A stretch of DNA of 20,128 nt, from assembly GCA_050998615.1 (NCBI GenBank), contig JBPCQA010000015.1:1-20128 (forward strand), read 5' to 3'. A program made the position numbers and the translations under genes. Below the pieces are notes generated by a model. It did no database searches and was not told the DNA's origin. It was given only the letters and a program-made list of their open reading frames with translations. Source of the stretch: JBPCQA01 sp050998615. GTDB lineage: Bacteria; Actinomycetota; Actinomycetes; Propionibacteriales; Nocardioidaceae. How positions within the stretch are numbered: position 1 is the stretch's first letter; each line of letters starts with the position of its first letter. Shown here piece by piece: positions 1 through 6,650 of the stretch.

Positions 1-132
1 TCCGAGTAGCGCAGTGGCCGAAGCCGGCTTCAGGGTCATATCGTGCTCGGTCCACTCGGCGGCCTGCTGGTAGTCCTTCTCGGTGCTGTCACTGGGTTTC
101 TCCCATCCGGTCGAGGTGTTTCTGGCGGCCGA
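1..132 (-). CDS. Possible 5' part of an antitoxin-like gene, cut by the window edge
   Basis: A minus-strand reading frame is open from position 132 to the left edge and runs on outside the window. Its translation contains AAEWTEHDMTLKPASATALL, which resembles the N-terminal part of small ribbon-helix-helix type antitoxins that carry an 'AEW-E-DMTL---S-TAL-G' pattern. That resemblance is from memory of the family. No ATG, GTG or TTG in this frame gives a natural N-terminus. An ATG at 106 lies one frame away, so the gene may carry a one-base indel near 93-104 or use an unusual start. It could equally be a chance open frame. Confidence 0.3.
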
Positions 133-245
133 TCATCACATGAAAGATGTGCAGTTCACGCGGTGGAGCCACTTCCACCGGTGTGCAATACAGAAGGCCC
201 TGTGTCCCGACAGCGGCTACTTGTTGACTTGCCCTATGACTGACG

Positions 246-432
246 CCTGGCGAGGCTCGGTCTAGGCGTCCGGGCTGTCGCTCTCACATCGGCTGCCCAC
301 GTTCGTCGTGTGGCTCTCACATGGCCTGCGCAGCTCCGGACGTCGCCAGGGCAGGGAGAGGCTCAAGAGGGGTTTGTCATGCTCGAAGTAGCGTTGCCCT
401 CCCAGCTCGACAACCTGTATCGGATCGAGCAT
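246..432 (+). ncRNA. Candidate IS110 bridge RNA (structured leader)
   Basis: Just upstream of the transposase the DNA can form a long composite stem. Positions 246-253 pair with 343-350 (8 of 8), 267-273 with 336-342 (7 of 7), and 274-277 with 331-334 across a one-base bulge at 335. The 53-base apical loop holds a 10-base direct repeat, GCTCTCACAT, at 280-289 and 313-322. A second perfect 8-bp hairpin, ATGCTCGA (379-386) with TCGAGCAT (425-432), ends just before the ribosome binding site. IS110-group elements are known to encode a bridge RNA with target- and donor-binding loops in this position. Assigning that role here is inference from place and fold. Confidence 0.45.
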
Positions 433-444
433 TGGAGGAGAGAG

Positions 445-1623
445 ATGAGCCAACAGGCAGAGCGCGTGGTCATCGGTATGGACCCGCACAAACGCTCCGT
501 CACGATCGAGGTGATGGCCGGCGACGAGGCTGTTCTGGGCGGCGGCCGGTTCGCCACCGACCGGGCCGGCTTCGGGTCGCTGTTGCAGTACGTCAAGGCC
601 TGGCCCGACCGGGTGTGGGCGATCGAGGGCTGCAGCGGCATCGGCCATCACGTCGCGATGCGTCTGCTATCTGATGGGCAAGGTGTCATCGACGTGCCAC
701 CGAAGCTGTCGGCTCGGGCACGCATGTTCTCGACCGGGCAGGGTCGTAAGACCGACGCTACCGACGCCCACTCAGTCGCGTTGGTCGGGACCCGGATGGC
801 CGGGCTGCGGCCGGTGGTCAATGACGAACAGCTCGCGGTGCTCCGGGTCCTGGTCGACCGGCGTCGCTCACTTGGCGAGGACCACACCAGGATGGTCGCC
901 CAGCTCCACCATCTGCTGCTGGAGCTCATCCCTGGCGGTGCGAAGAAGGACCTGTCCGCGGCCCAGGCCAAAGCGCTGCTCGCCAAGGTGCGACCACGCG
1001 ATGTCGCAGGCAAGGCACGCCGCCGGGTCGCCGCCGAGCTGATCAGCGACCTCGAACGGACCTACCAGCGCAAGAAGGCCGCCGACAAAGAACTCACAGC
1101 CCTTGTCGCAGCCACCGGCACCTCGCTGATGGACCTCAACGGCGTCGGCCCATCCGGCGCGGCCCGGCTGCTGGTTGAGGTCGGCGACATCACCCGCTTC
1201 CCGGACCGGGCCCACTTCGCGTCCTGGAACGGCACTGCCCCGATCGACGCCTCCTCCGGCGACCAGGTCCGTCATCGGCTGTCTCGGGCCGGGAACCGAC
1301 AGATCAACCGGGTCCTGCACATCATGGCCACCGTCCAACTCCGCAACCCCACCGAAGGACGCAGCTACTACGACCGCAAGAAGGCCGACGGAAAGACCTC
1401 CATGGAAGCCATGCGCTGCCTCAAACGCAGACTCTCCGACATCGTCTACCGGCACCTTGTCGACGACGCCATCAAACACGCGGTGACGGGCCCGGGAGGA
1501 CACCGGGGAACGACTCTCAATTCCAGCGTGGCCGACTCACACCCCCACATCGGCTCTTCGGAAAAGTCACTTCCCGAACCCGCCAACCCCCACCCTACGA
1601 CCCCGCTCAGAACGGCGTCTTGA
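445..1623 (+). CDS. IS110-family transposase (DEDD recombinase)
   Basis: This 392-residue protein catalyses RNA-guided movement of the IS110 element. The N-terminal RuvC-like domain (about 1-160) has D13 in VIGMDPHKRS, E61 in AIEGCSG, and D104/D107 in GRKTDATDAHS, the acidic set of the family. The C-terminal Transposase_20 domain (about 225-325) has the helix-hairpin-helix stretch LNGVGPSGAARLLVEVGD and then ASSGDQVRHRLSRAGNRQIN. The serine pair S270-S271 is the likely site of the nucleophile. The start is set by a strong GGAGGAGAG at 435-443; the frame is open further upstream but without a better signal. The length and C-terminus fit an intact enzyme of about 400 residues, so the element may still be active. 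Nothing else in the window looks like an accessory gene of the element. Confidence 0.9.
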   Translation: MSQQAERVVIGMDPHKRSVTIEVMAGDEAVLGGGRFATDRAGFGSLLQYVKAWPDRVWAIEGCSGIGHHVAMRLLSDGQGVIDVPPKLSARARMFSTGQGRKTDATDAHSVALVGTRMAGLRPVVNDEQLAVLRVLVDRRRSLGEDHTRMVAQLHHLLLELIPGGAKKDLSAAQAKALLAKVRPRDVAGKARRRVAAELISDLERTYQRKKAADKELTALVAATGTSLMDLNGVGPSGAARLLVEVGDITRFPDRAHFASWNGTAPIDASSGDQVRHRLSRAGNRQINRVLHIMATVQLRNPTEGRSYYDRKKADGKTSMEAMRCLKRRLSDIVYRHLVDDAIKHAVTGPGGHRGTTLNSSVADSHPHIGSSEKSLPEPANPHPTTPLRTAS

Positions 1624-1723
1624 CACAGAGGGGTGCCACGAGCGGACGCTCGAAGGGCCGCTTTGGTCTGGTCGCCAGTGGGCGTGCCGGTTGTTGCCCA
1701 CTTCGGCCCATCGCACTCGCGCA

Positions 1724-2213
1724 TCAGCCTGATGTTTCGTCCACCAAGAGGGCCGCCTCGACCAAGGCGCGGAGGTGGATCCGGATGGCGGCAGCATCCG
1801 GATCGCGGACGTAGCGCGTGCCTTCTGAGGCGGAAACGATCCGCCGGTGGTCGATCTCGAACTCCGGCTCCCAGGCATCGAGCCTGACATCGGGCCGCCA
1901 GAACGAACGCACAAGCACGAGTCCGTACTCGTGACCCTTCACGCACACCGCGTGAGTAGCCGAGCAGACGCGCCTCGAGCACCTCGACGCAAGCCCCCTC
2001 GCGCATCTCCCGTCGCAGCGTCTCCTCGTTCGTTTCGTCGCCCTCAGGGCGGCCCGCGGGAAAGCCCCACCAGCGACCGTCCAGGCTGATCAGGACGAGC
2101 TGACCCTCGGGGCCGACACAAACGCCGTCCGCTCCATGTGGTTTGCCTATTGGTGCCTCGACAGGACCATGCCATGACACCAACCAATCCTGTTCGTTGG
2201 AACGCATTGGCAT
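1724..2213 (-). pseudogene. Nudix hydrolase, frameshifted
   Basis: Two overlapping minus-strand frames together give one Nudix protein. The first starts at ATG 2213 behind GAGGGTGAGCAG and carries the Nudix box, beginning GRPEGDETNEETLRREMREG. The second continues as CVKGHEYGLVLVRSFWRPDV and ends DETSG at 1724. The switch falls near 1940-1950 and needs a single-base change. Within the box, the position after the REMRE glutamate is glycine (ggg) where the family has a second metal-binding glutamate (gag), so a catalytic residue is also lost. Substitution plus frameshift argues for real decay over a sequencing error. The intact protein would be about 160 residues. Its substrate cannot be told. 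Decay beside an IS element fits the accessory character of this region. Confidence 0.7.
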
Positions 2214-2589
2214 CTGCTCACCCTCGCGCGCGGGCATGTTCCGTGACACAAGTACGACTCCCTTTGTCGGCAACTCTCGTCCTCGGCTCGTCGACGTTCC
2301 ACCGTTTTCGTCCAAGCCGAGACACCGCATTCGCCTGGCCGCGCGCCTAAGTCGACACTCTTGTGGGCCGTGGCACCTTGTGCAATAGCAACCGGAGTCC
2401 CGCCGCCCCCCGGACCCCGCACGACCTGCGTAAGAGCCCTGTCATCTGGCCGCGCGGACTGCGGCTACGAGAGCGGTTCCATCGAGCAATGGCCGCGTTC
2501 GGCCGTAGTTCAATTAGTCCGGAAGGTGAGAACGGGTTCCGCTTCGGGGTCGGAGTAAGCCCAGTGTCCGCCTGACTGGACGTCAGTGC

Positions 2590-2617
2590 TTGACACATGT
2601 CGATACTGGAATATGAT
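2590..2617 (+). promoter_or_regulatory. Promoter of the arsR-SRPBCC operon
   Basis: TTGACA (2590-2595) is followed after 16 bases by TATGAT (2612-2617), close to the sigma-70/SigA consensus. The GTG at 2624 begins 7 bases after the hexamer ends, where transcription should start, so the message is predicted to be leaderless. A short dyad, GACA-CA-TGTC (2592-2601), overlaps the -35 element and could be an operator for the ArsR-like product. That role is inference. Confidence 0.7.
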
Positions 2618-2623
2618 GGGCAG

Positions 2624-2971
2624 GTGGCCCGCTCTTCCACGACGTCGGATGTCTTCAACGCAATTGCCGAGGCGCACCGTCGCGCAGTCCTAGACGCGCT
2701 GATCACAGGCGAGAAGGCGGTCGGGTCGATCGTGGACGACCTGTCGATGTCCCAGCCTCAGGTTTCAAAACACCTACGGGTGCTCAGTGAGGTCGGACTC
2801 GTCAGGTGCCGGGCGGACGGGCGTCGCCGGCTGTACCGCCTGGAACCAGCGCGCCTTCGGCCGTTGCACGAGTGGCTGGCCAAGTACGAGCAGGCGTGGA
2901 ACGACCGACTTGATCAGTTGGAGGACTACCCAAAGAGCTACAACAACAAGGAGAGCGGCAGTGACACCTAA
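2624..2971 (+). CDS. ArsR-family winged-helix repressor
   Basis: A 115-residue DNA-binding repressor. The winged helix spans about residues 9-85, with the recognition helix in MSQPQVSKHLRVLSEVGLV and the wing in RADGRRRLYRL. It has no cysteine pair of the ELCVCD type, so it is not a classical arsenic or cadmium sensor; its ligand is unknown. I start it at GTG 2624, not at the in-frame ATG 2597, because 2597 lies inside the promoter and 2624 is the expected first base of the transcript. The stop overlaps the next gene by 11 bases. ArsR regulators paired with an SRPBCC/AHSA1 protein are common in actinobacteria and usually regulate their own operon. It is intact, unlike its left and right neighbours. 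Confidence 0.85.
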   Translation: MARSSTTSDVFNAIAEAHRRAVLDALITGEKAVGSIVDDLSMSQPQVSKHLRVLSEVGLVRCRADGRRRLYRLEPARLRPLHEWLAKYEQAWNDRLDQLEDYPKSYNNKESGSDT

Positions 2972-3446
2972 TCGGCATGGGTCGGCAGTCATCGAGTTCC
3001 CGAACGATCTCGAGATCGTCCTCAATCGAGAGTTCGATGCTCCGATCCAACTCGTCTTCGACGTACTCACGAAGCCAGAGCATGTGCGCACAACCATCGC
3101 CCCATATGGGGAGGAGGTGAAGGTCTGCTCGATCGACCCGCGCGTGGGAGGGAACTACCACTTCGTCTTTGTGACCGACGACGGACGCGAGATGTCGTTT
3201 CGTGGGACCTACTTGGAGGTCGAGCCGCCGACCCGGACCGTCGAGACGTGGCTGTACGACGGGTGGCCAGATGCGGAGGCCGTCGAGTCGATGGATGTGC
3301 ACGAGACTGACGGAGTGACGAAGCTGACGCACAGGCTGGCGTTCCGCGACAAGGCTGGCCGTGACCACATGACCGAGTTCGATGGCCTCAACGTGGAAGA
3401 TCTCTTGAGGTCACTGCTCGATCCAAAGGGAACGGTCTCTGGGTAA
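2961..3446 (+). CDS. SRPBCC / AHSA1-like domain protein
   Basis: A 161-residue soluble protein of the START/Bet v1 (SRPBCC) fold, in the activator-of-Hsp90-ATPase-like (AHSA1) group. The family signature begins with the first strand, LNREFDAPIQLVFDVLTKPEHV. The middle, GGNYHFVFVTDDGREMSFRGTYLEVEPP, forms the central sheet, and the C-terminal helix follows at GLNVEDLLRSLL. Such proteins bind hydrophobic ligands in a cavity, but the ligand here cannot be told. It starts at GTG 2961 with AAGGAG ending 7 bases before, inside the last codons of the ArsR gene, so the two are almost certainly cotranscribed and translationally coupled. An upstream extension of the frame would read through the arsR gene and is rejected. 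Confidence 0.85.
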   Translation: MTPNRHGSAVIEFPNDLEIVLNREFDAPIQLVFDVLTKPEHVRTTIAPYGEEVKVCSIDPRVGGNYHFVFVTDDGREMSFRGTYLEVEPPTRTVETWLYDGWPDAEAVESMDVHETDGVTKLTHRLAFRDKAGRDHMTEFDGLNVEDLLRSLLDPKGTVSG

Positions 3447-3931
3447 TTGCGGTTCCAGCTAAACTTCAATGCCTGGTTCATGTAGGTGGGCCATCGGGTG
3501 ATGCTCGGTGTGTTCTTGCAAGAACGCACCCAAGGAATTCGGCCGATGGCCCCGGGGTAGGCATCCCACACACTTCCGCAGCCAAGTTGAGCCGTATCTC
3601 GCCGTGCATTGGCCAACTCGCTGGGCTGCGAGCATCGTCGCGTCACGGCCCGGCTGCCGACAGGCATCTAGGGGCATGGCAAGGTCTCACCTACCATGCG
3701 GCCTACCTGTCTCACTACCGCGACCCATGGACAGGTGGAAGGGCCGGTGGGTGTCGCCTGACTACGGTGGACGAGGGCAGTGTGAGGCGGTGGATTGCCG
3801 ATGTGTCCAGTCCGCCAGTCGGCACGATCGCCGAGCGTCCACAGGTCGATAGCTGCTACTGAATTGTTACTGAACTTGGAATGACGGGCTGGACGGAAGA
3901 TGACGGAGCAGACTGGCCGCCGGATCTGGGC
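3447..3931. other. 485-base stretch with no recognisable gene
   Basis: The open frames here are short and have no familiar motifs or good start signals. The longest plausible one (+, ending at 3862) ends in a segment reading DEGSVRRWIADVSSPPVG, which I do not recognise. The only structure seen is the tandem repeat at 3854-3875. The stretch lies between the SRPBCC gene and a decayed gene and may be eroded accessory DNA. Confidence 0.5.
3854..3875 (+). repeat. Tandem 11-base repeat, copy cluster 1
   Basis: TGCTACTGAAT (3854-3864) is followed directly by TGTTACTGAAC (3865-3875), so the period is 11 bases, about one helical turn. A second pair with the same unit and orientation lies at 4587-4608. 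Repeats spaced by a helical turn beside a tRNA-derived attachment site are typical of integrase arm-type sites. This assignment is inference. Confidence 0.6.
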
Positions 3932-4545
3932 TCAAGCACTTCGCGTCCCGTGCGGGGGCAGCATATAGCGCGAGCCGGCAGCGTCGAGCGCTGCGGAGCT
4001 GGGCTTGAGATCCTCGATGAGCTGGTCGAGCTCGCTCGGCTTCAGGCTGTCGTACGCCGGCGCCGCTAGGTCGTCGGTGAGCGACTCGATCCGCTCCTTG
4101 TTCTCCCGGCCAGCGTCAGTGAGCCAGCCGGACGCCTCGATGAGGCCGCGGGCGCGCATCCCGTCCACAACCGCGGCCAGCCGTACCGCGGGGAGGTGGT
4201 GGACCCTGCCGAACTTCTCCGCGGGGATGCCCTCGGAGAGAGCGTGAAGCACACGGGACTCGGTTCCGCCGATGCCCTCGGCGACCAGAGCAGCGATATG
4301 ACCGTCCGCGCGAGACCGGGGGCGTCGGCGAGGTCCTCGAGGATCCGCCTCAGCGCCGCGACGCTGCCCTGCTCGCGAGCGGCGGCCGCCTCGGGAGTGG
4401 CGGTGTCCCAAACGCGCGGGTCGACGTGACTCGTTCGCCTCCAGAGGACATCGGGCTCCTCACCGAGCCAGTCGATTCGGTGGGTTGGCTGGCGACCATT
4501 CGATCCGGCTATGCGTTTGTCGTAAAGCTCGACGAGACCGAGCAA
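3932..4545 (-). pseudogene. SCO6745/SalK-like helix-turn-helix protein, broken
   Basis: Two minus-strand frames carry parts of one protein. The upstream frame contains VDPRVWDTATPEAAAAREQG and then SVAALRRILEDLADAPGLAR. The downstream frame continues with DGHIAALVAEGIGGTESRVL, the segment RVHHLPAVRLAAVVDGMRAR and WLTDAGRENKERIESLTDDL, and ends near DAAGSR at 3932. From memory, this C-terminal pattern is that of the SCO6745 (SalK-like) family, whose members are about 270-290 residues. The frame changes near 4300-4310, and a piece of the family between the two parts seems to be missing, as does most of the N-terminus. No convincing start was found; the TTG at 4545 is only the limit of the frame. 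The gene is flanked by the two tandem-repeat clusters, suggesting decay inside an element. Confidence 0.6.
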
Positions 4546-4586
4546 CGTGTCGCGCGCTGCGACCCCGGTGAAAATAGCTGACAGCG

Positions 4587-4608
4587 TGCTACTGAGCTGC
4601 TACTGAAC
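4587..4608 (+). repeat. Tandem 11-base repeat, copy cluster 2
   Basis: TGCTACTGAGC (4587-4597) is followed by TGCTACTGAAC (4598-4608), the same unit, period and orientation as at 3854-3875. The cluster ends about 105 bases before the tRNA fragment. Both clusters fit the consensus TGYTACTGARY. Confidence 0.65.
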
Positions 4609-4713
4609 TGAACAGGAGAGGACGGTCCGGATCCAGTCTGACGGGGGAGACAGAGGACGCAACCTGAGCTGCCACGATGGACGCAGGCGGACGCTATGGA
4701 CAGACGGGGTCGC

Positions 4714-4757
4714 ACTACGGTCCAAAGGTTGGGGGTTCGAATCCCTCCGAGCGCGCC
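4714..4757 (+). other. tRNA-Arg(ACG)-like 3' fragment, probable attachment-site remnant
   Basis: The sequence carries a complete T arm: stem GGGGG (4731-4735), loop TTCGAAT (4736-4742), stem CCCTC (4743-4747). This is followed by an acceptor 3' strand CGAGCGC (4748-4754) and GCC. The piece ACTACGG and the variable-loop-like AGGTT upstream match actinobacterial tRNA-Arg(ACG) from memory, but the anticodon stem is degenerate. No 5' acceptor strand GCGCTCG or D arm lies at the right distance. It is therefore not a functional tRNA. A 3'-only tRNA copy is the usual scar at the far end of an element integrated into a tRNA gene. Confidence 0.65.
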
Positions 4758-5095
4758 GACGAAACAACGGCGGCGGCCAGACCGGACCGTCACCGGCGCG
4801 TCCGGCTCGTGCACCGACAACTACACCGCCACCACCATCTGGTAGCTGCGGAAGCAAACCTGGGTGATCTTCGACGTTCCATACATCGTCTCAACCCGGC
4901 GGCCGCGACGTCGTTCACCATGCGAGCCTGTTTTCCCGAGTGCCGCTCAGACGAGGATCCGCGGCGCCCGGCCACCGAGCAGCCCGCGGATAGGCAATGC
5001 CGGTGCCGCGTACCCAGCCATCTGCAGAATGCGGCGCTCGTCGACGACCCGGGACGTCCACGCGCCCAGCGCTTCTGGGCGGGCTCTGGCTACTT
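4758..5095. other. Intergenic stretch right of the tRNA fragment
   Basis: No intact gene is visible. The only coding-like signal is a minus-strand segment between 4947 and 5094, reading LGAWTSRVVDERRILQMAGY and later LPIRGLLGGRAPRILV before a stop at 4947. It has no start of its own because the sigma-factor gene ends at 5096. It could be the C-terminal remnant of a lost gene. I do not recognise the family. Confidence 0.3.
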
Positions 5096-6103
5096 TCAGT
5101 CGATCGCGTCGGCTACACCGAACAGGCGAGGCAGATCGGCGGAGTCTAGGAAACGGGTGATGGTCTGGATTCGGTCGTCGCACACCGTGAGGACCAGGAT
5201 GCCGGTGACACGCGCGGGCTCCCCATCGCGGTCGTCGAGATAGCAGCCGAAGCCCGGCTGAGCATTGGCGCCGGTAGGCACCAGGCGCACGCGGCGGCCG
5301 GCGCGCCAGTCGGCACTGGCTGATTGGAATGCGGCGATCGCGTCGAGGCCGTGGTATTCGTGCGGGGCCGGCGGCATGGCCAGCCAGGCCTCCTCGGTAA
5401 GCAGTTCGATGACGCCGTCGATGTCGTCGTCCGTGAACGCCTGGGCGAAGCGCCGTGCTAGCACGCGCGCCGAGTCGTCGTCGTAGGCCGTCCTGGCACT
5501 TGAGGTGTGGGATCGGTGGACGGATGCGCGAGCGCGTTGCAGGGCACCCTTGACCGCGAGCGCGGTGGTGTCGAGCATGGCGGCGACCTCGGCGGTCGAG
5601 AAACCCAGCACGTCGCAGAGGAGTAGTGCGGCGGTTTGCCGGGGTGGCAGTCGCTGCAGGGCCGCGACGAACGCAAGCTCGACCGTCTCGCGAGCCAGAT
5701 ATCGCGCTGCGGGTTCGGGTGCCTGATCGGCGGCCCGTTCCAGCCAGGCGTCCGGGTAGGGCTGTAGCCAGGTCACGTCTGCGCGGCGCGACGGTAGCGG
5801 TGGATCGAACGGGGGGACGGGTTCGAGCGGCCTGCGGCGCTTGGTGTCGCGGATCGCGTTGAGGCAGCGGTTGGTCGCAATGCGGTACAGCCAGGCGCGA
5901 AGCGACGAGCGGCTTGCGAAGCCGTCCAATCCGCGCCAGGCCGCGAGCAGCGTCTCCTGCATAAGGTCCTCGGCGTCGACCAGTGAGCCGAGCATCCGGT
6001 AGCAGTGCAGGTGCAACTCACGCAGGTACGGGCCGGTGAGTTCGTGAAACGCCTGCTCGTTCCCATCGCGGGCACGATCCAGCGTGGATTGGCTCACCGA
6101 CAC
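5096..6103 (-). CDS. ECF sigma factor with C-terminal SnoaL-like domain (SigG/TIGR02960-like)
   Basis: A 335-residue RNA polymerase sigma factor. Region 2 (about 14-85) includes DAEDLMQETLLAAWRGLDGF and SLRAWLYRIATNRCLNAIRD. Region 4 (about 140-195) includes LPPRQTAALLLCDVLGFSTA and MLDTTALAVKGALQRARAS. From about residue 215 a SnoaL/NTF2-like domain follows (RRFAQAFTDDDIDGVIELLT), which in such fused ECF factors is thought to control activity in place of a separate anti-sigma factor. None is encoded next to it. I choose GTG 6103 (SVSQSTLDRARDG); GTG 6097 is close and also possible, while the frame open to 6187 overlaps the leader of the divergent gene. The divergent SnoaL-like gene at 6215 may be a target; this is inference. 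Confidence 0.85.
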   Translation of the reverse strand: MSVSQSTLDRARDGNEQAFHELTGPYLRELHLHCYRMLGSLVDAEDLMQETLLAAWRGLDGFASRSSLRAWLYRIATNRCLNAIRDTKRRRPLEPVPPFDPPLPSRRADVTWLQPYPDAWLERAADQAPEPAARYLARETVELAFVAALQRLPPRQTAALLLCDVLGFSTAEVAAMLDTTALAVKGALQRARASVHRSHTSSARTAYDDDSARVLARRFAQAFTDDDIDGVIELLTEEAWLAMPPAPHEYHGLDAIAAFQSASADWRAGRRVRLVPTGANAQPGFGCYLDDRDGEPARVTGILVLTVCDDRIQTITRFLDSADLPRLFGVADAID

Positions 6104-6214
6104 ATCGTGACACGCGCCGATCGTTCCGCCTCGACGAAGACGTGCGGGAGCGTTCCGTTCGACGCCGGGACGGTGTCTCAACAACATCGGACTTCGTCAA
6201 GGAAAGGACCAGCA

Positions 6215-6610
6215 ATGACCGAGCACAGCACAGCGGCACGAGACGTCGCCCTCGCCTACTACCGTGCGTGGACACGCGGCGACTTCGACCAAGCCATGGC
6301 GCATATCGCCGAGGACATCGTCTGCCAGGCACCGGCCGGACGGCTTGAAGGCGCCGATGCATTCCGCGGCTTCATGGGGCCCTTCGCGCAGATCGTCACC
6401 CGAGCCGAGCTGATCGCCGCGTTCGGTGACGACACCAGGGCGGTGCTGGTGTATGACACGGACACCGTTCCAGTGCAGGACGCCCCAGGCGCGGAGTGCC
6501 TGACCGTGACCGCGGGCAAGATCACTCACCTGCGGATCATCTTCGACCGCCTCCCTTTCGACGCGGCACGCCGGGCCGCTGCAGACGCTGAGCCTCCTCA
6601 TGACCCGTGA
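6215..6610 (+). CDS. SnoaL-like (NTF2-fold) protein
   Basis: A 131-residue protein with the cone-shaped NTF2/SnoaL fold: helix DVALAYYRAWTRGDFDQAMA, then HIAEDIVCQAPAGRLEGADA, FRGFMGPFAQI, and a C-terminal sheet ending AGKITHLRIIFD. Related proteins include cyclases, isomerases and proteins of unknown role; no catalytic set can be fixed, so the function is open. The start ATG 6215 follows AAGGAAAGG at 6199-6207. It is divergent from the ECF sigma factor, which carries the same fold at its C-terminus, and the two share a leader of about 110 bases. Joint regulation is plausible but not shown. The next gene converges from the other side. Confidence 0.8.
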   Translation: MTEHSTAARDVALAYYRAWTRGDFDQAMAHIAEDIVCQAPAGRLEGADAFRGFMGPFAQIVTRAELIAAFGDDTRAVLVYDTDTVPVQDAPGAECLTVTAGKITHLRIIFDRLPFDAARRAAADAEPPHDP

Positions 6611-6650
6611 CCTCGCTTAGCGACACCGCCGCCGTACGAGGCTGCGGTTC

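Larger units (their letters stand above)
246..1650 (+). mobile_element. IS110-family insertion sequence (ends approximate)
   Basis: The element is recognised from its full-length DEDD transposase plus a non-coding leader that folds strongly. IS110 elements usually lack terminal inverted repeats and clear target duplications, and I see neither, so both ends are estimates. The left limit is set at the first arm of the folded leader. The right limit is set a few bases past the transposase stop, before the Nudix pseudogene remains at 1724. The element does not interrupt an obvious gene. It lies between the possible antitoxin-like frame at the left edge and the 3' end of the Nudix pseudogene. Confidence 0.75.

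Noticed and set aside
868..1503. Minus-strand frame opposite the transposase
   Set aside because: It is a shadow of the transposase reading frame in high-GC DNA with no motif or start signal.
2597..2623. ATG 2597 as the ArsR start
   Set aside because: The ATG lies between the -35 and -10 elements of the operon promoter, so it would not be transcribed from that promoter.
3587..3862. 91-codon + strand frame in the empty stretch
   Set aside because: It was considered as a decayed integrase because of the nearby repeats, but no catalytic Arg/His/Tyr motifs of tyrosine recombinases could be seen.
4690..4757. A complete tRNA-Arg gene
   Set aside because: No 5' acceptor strand or D arm is at the required distance, and the anticodon stem does not pair, so only the 3' part is called.
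4509..4857. Minus-strand frames containing RRDSNPQPLD and GGIRTPNLW
   Set aside because: These peptide strings are a well-known artefact of translating the antisense of tRNA 3' ends. They overlie the tRNA fragment and do not form a gene.
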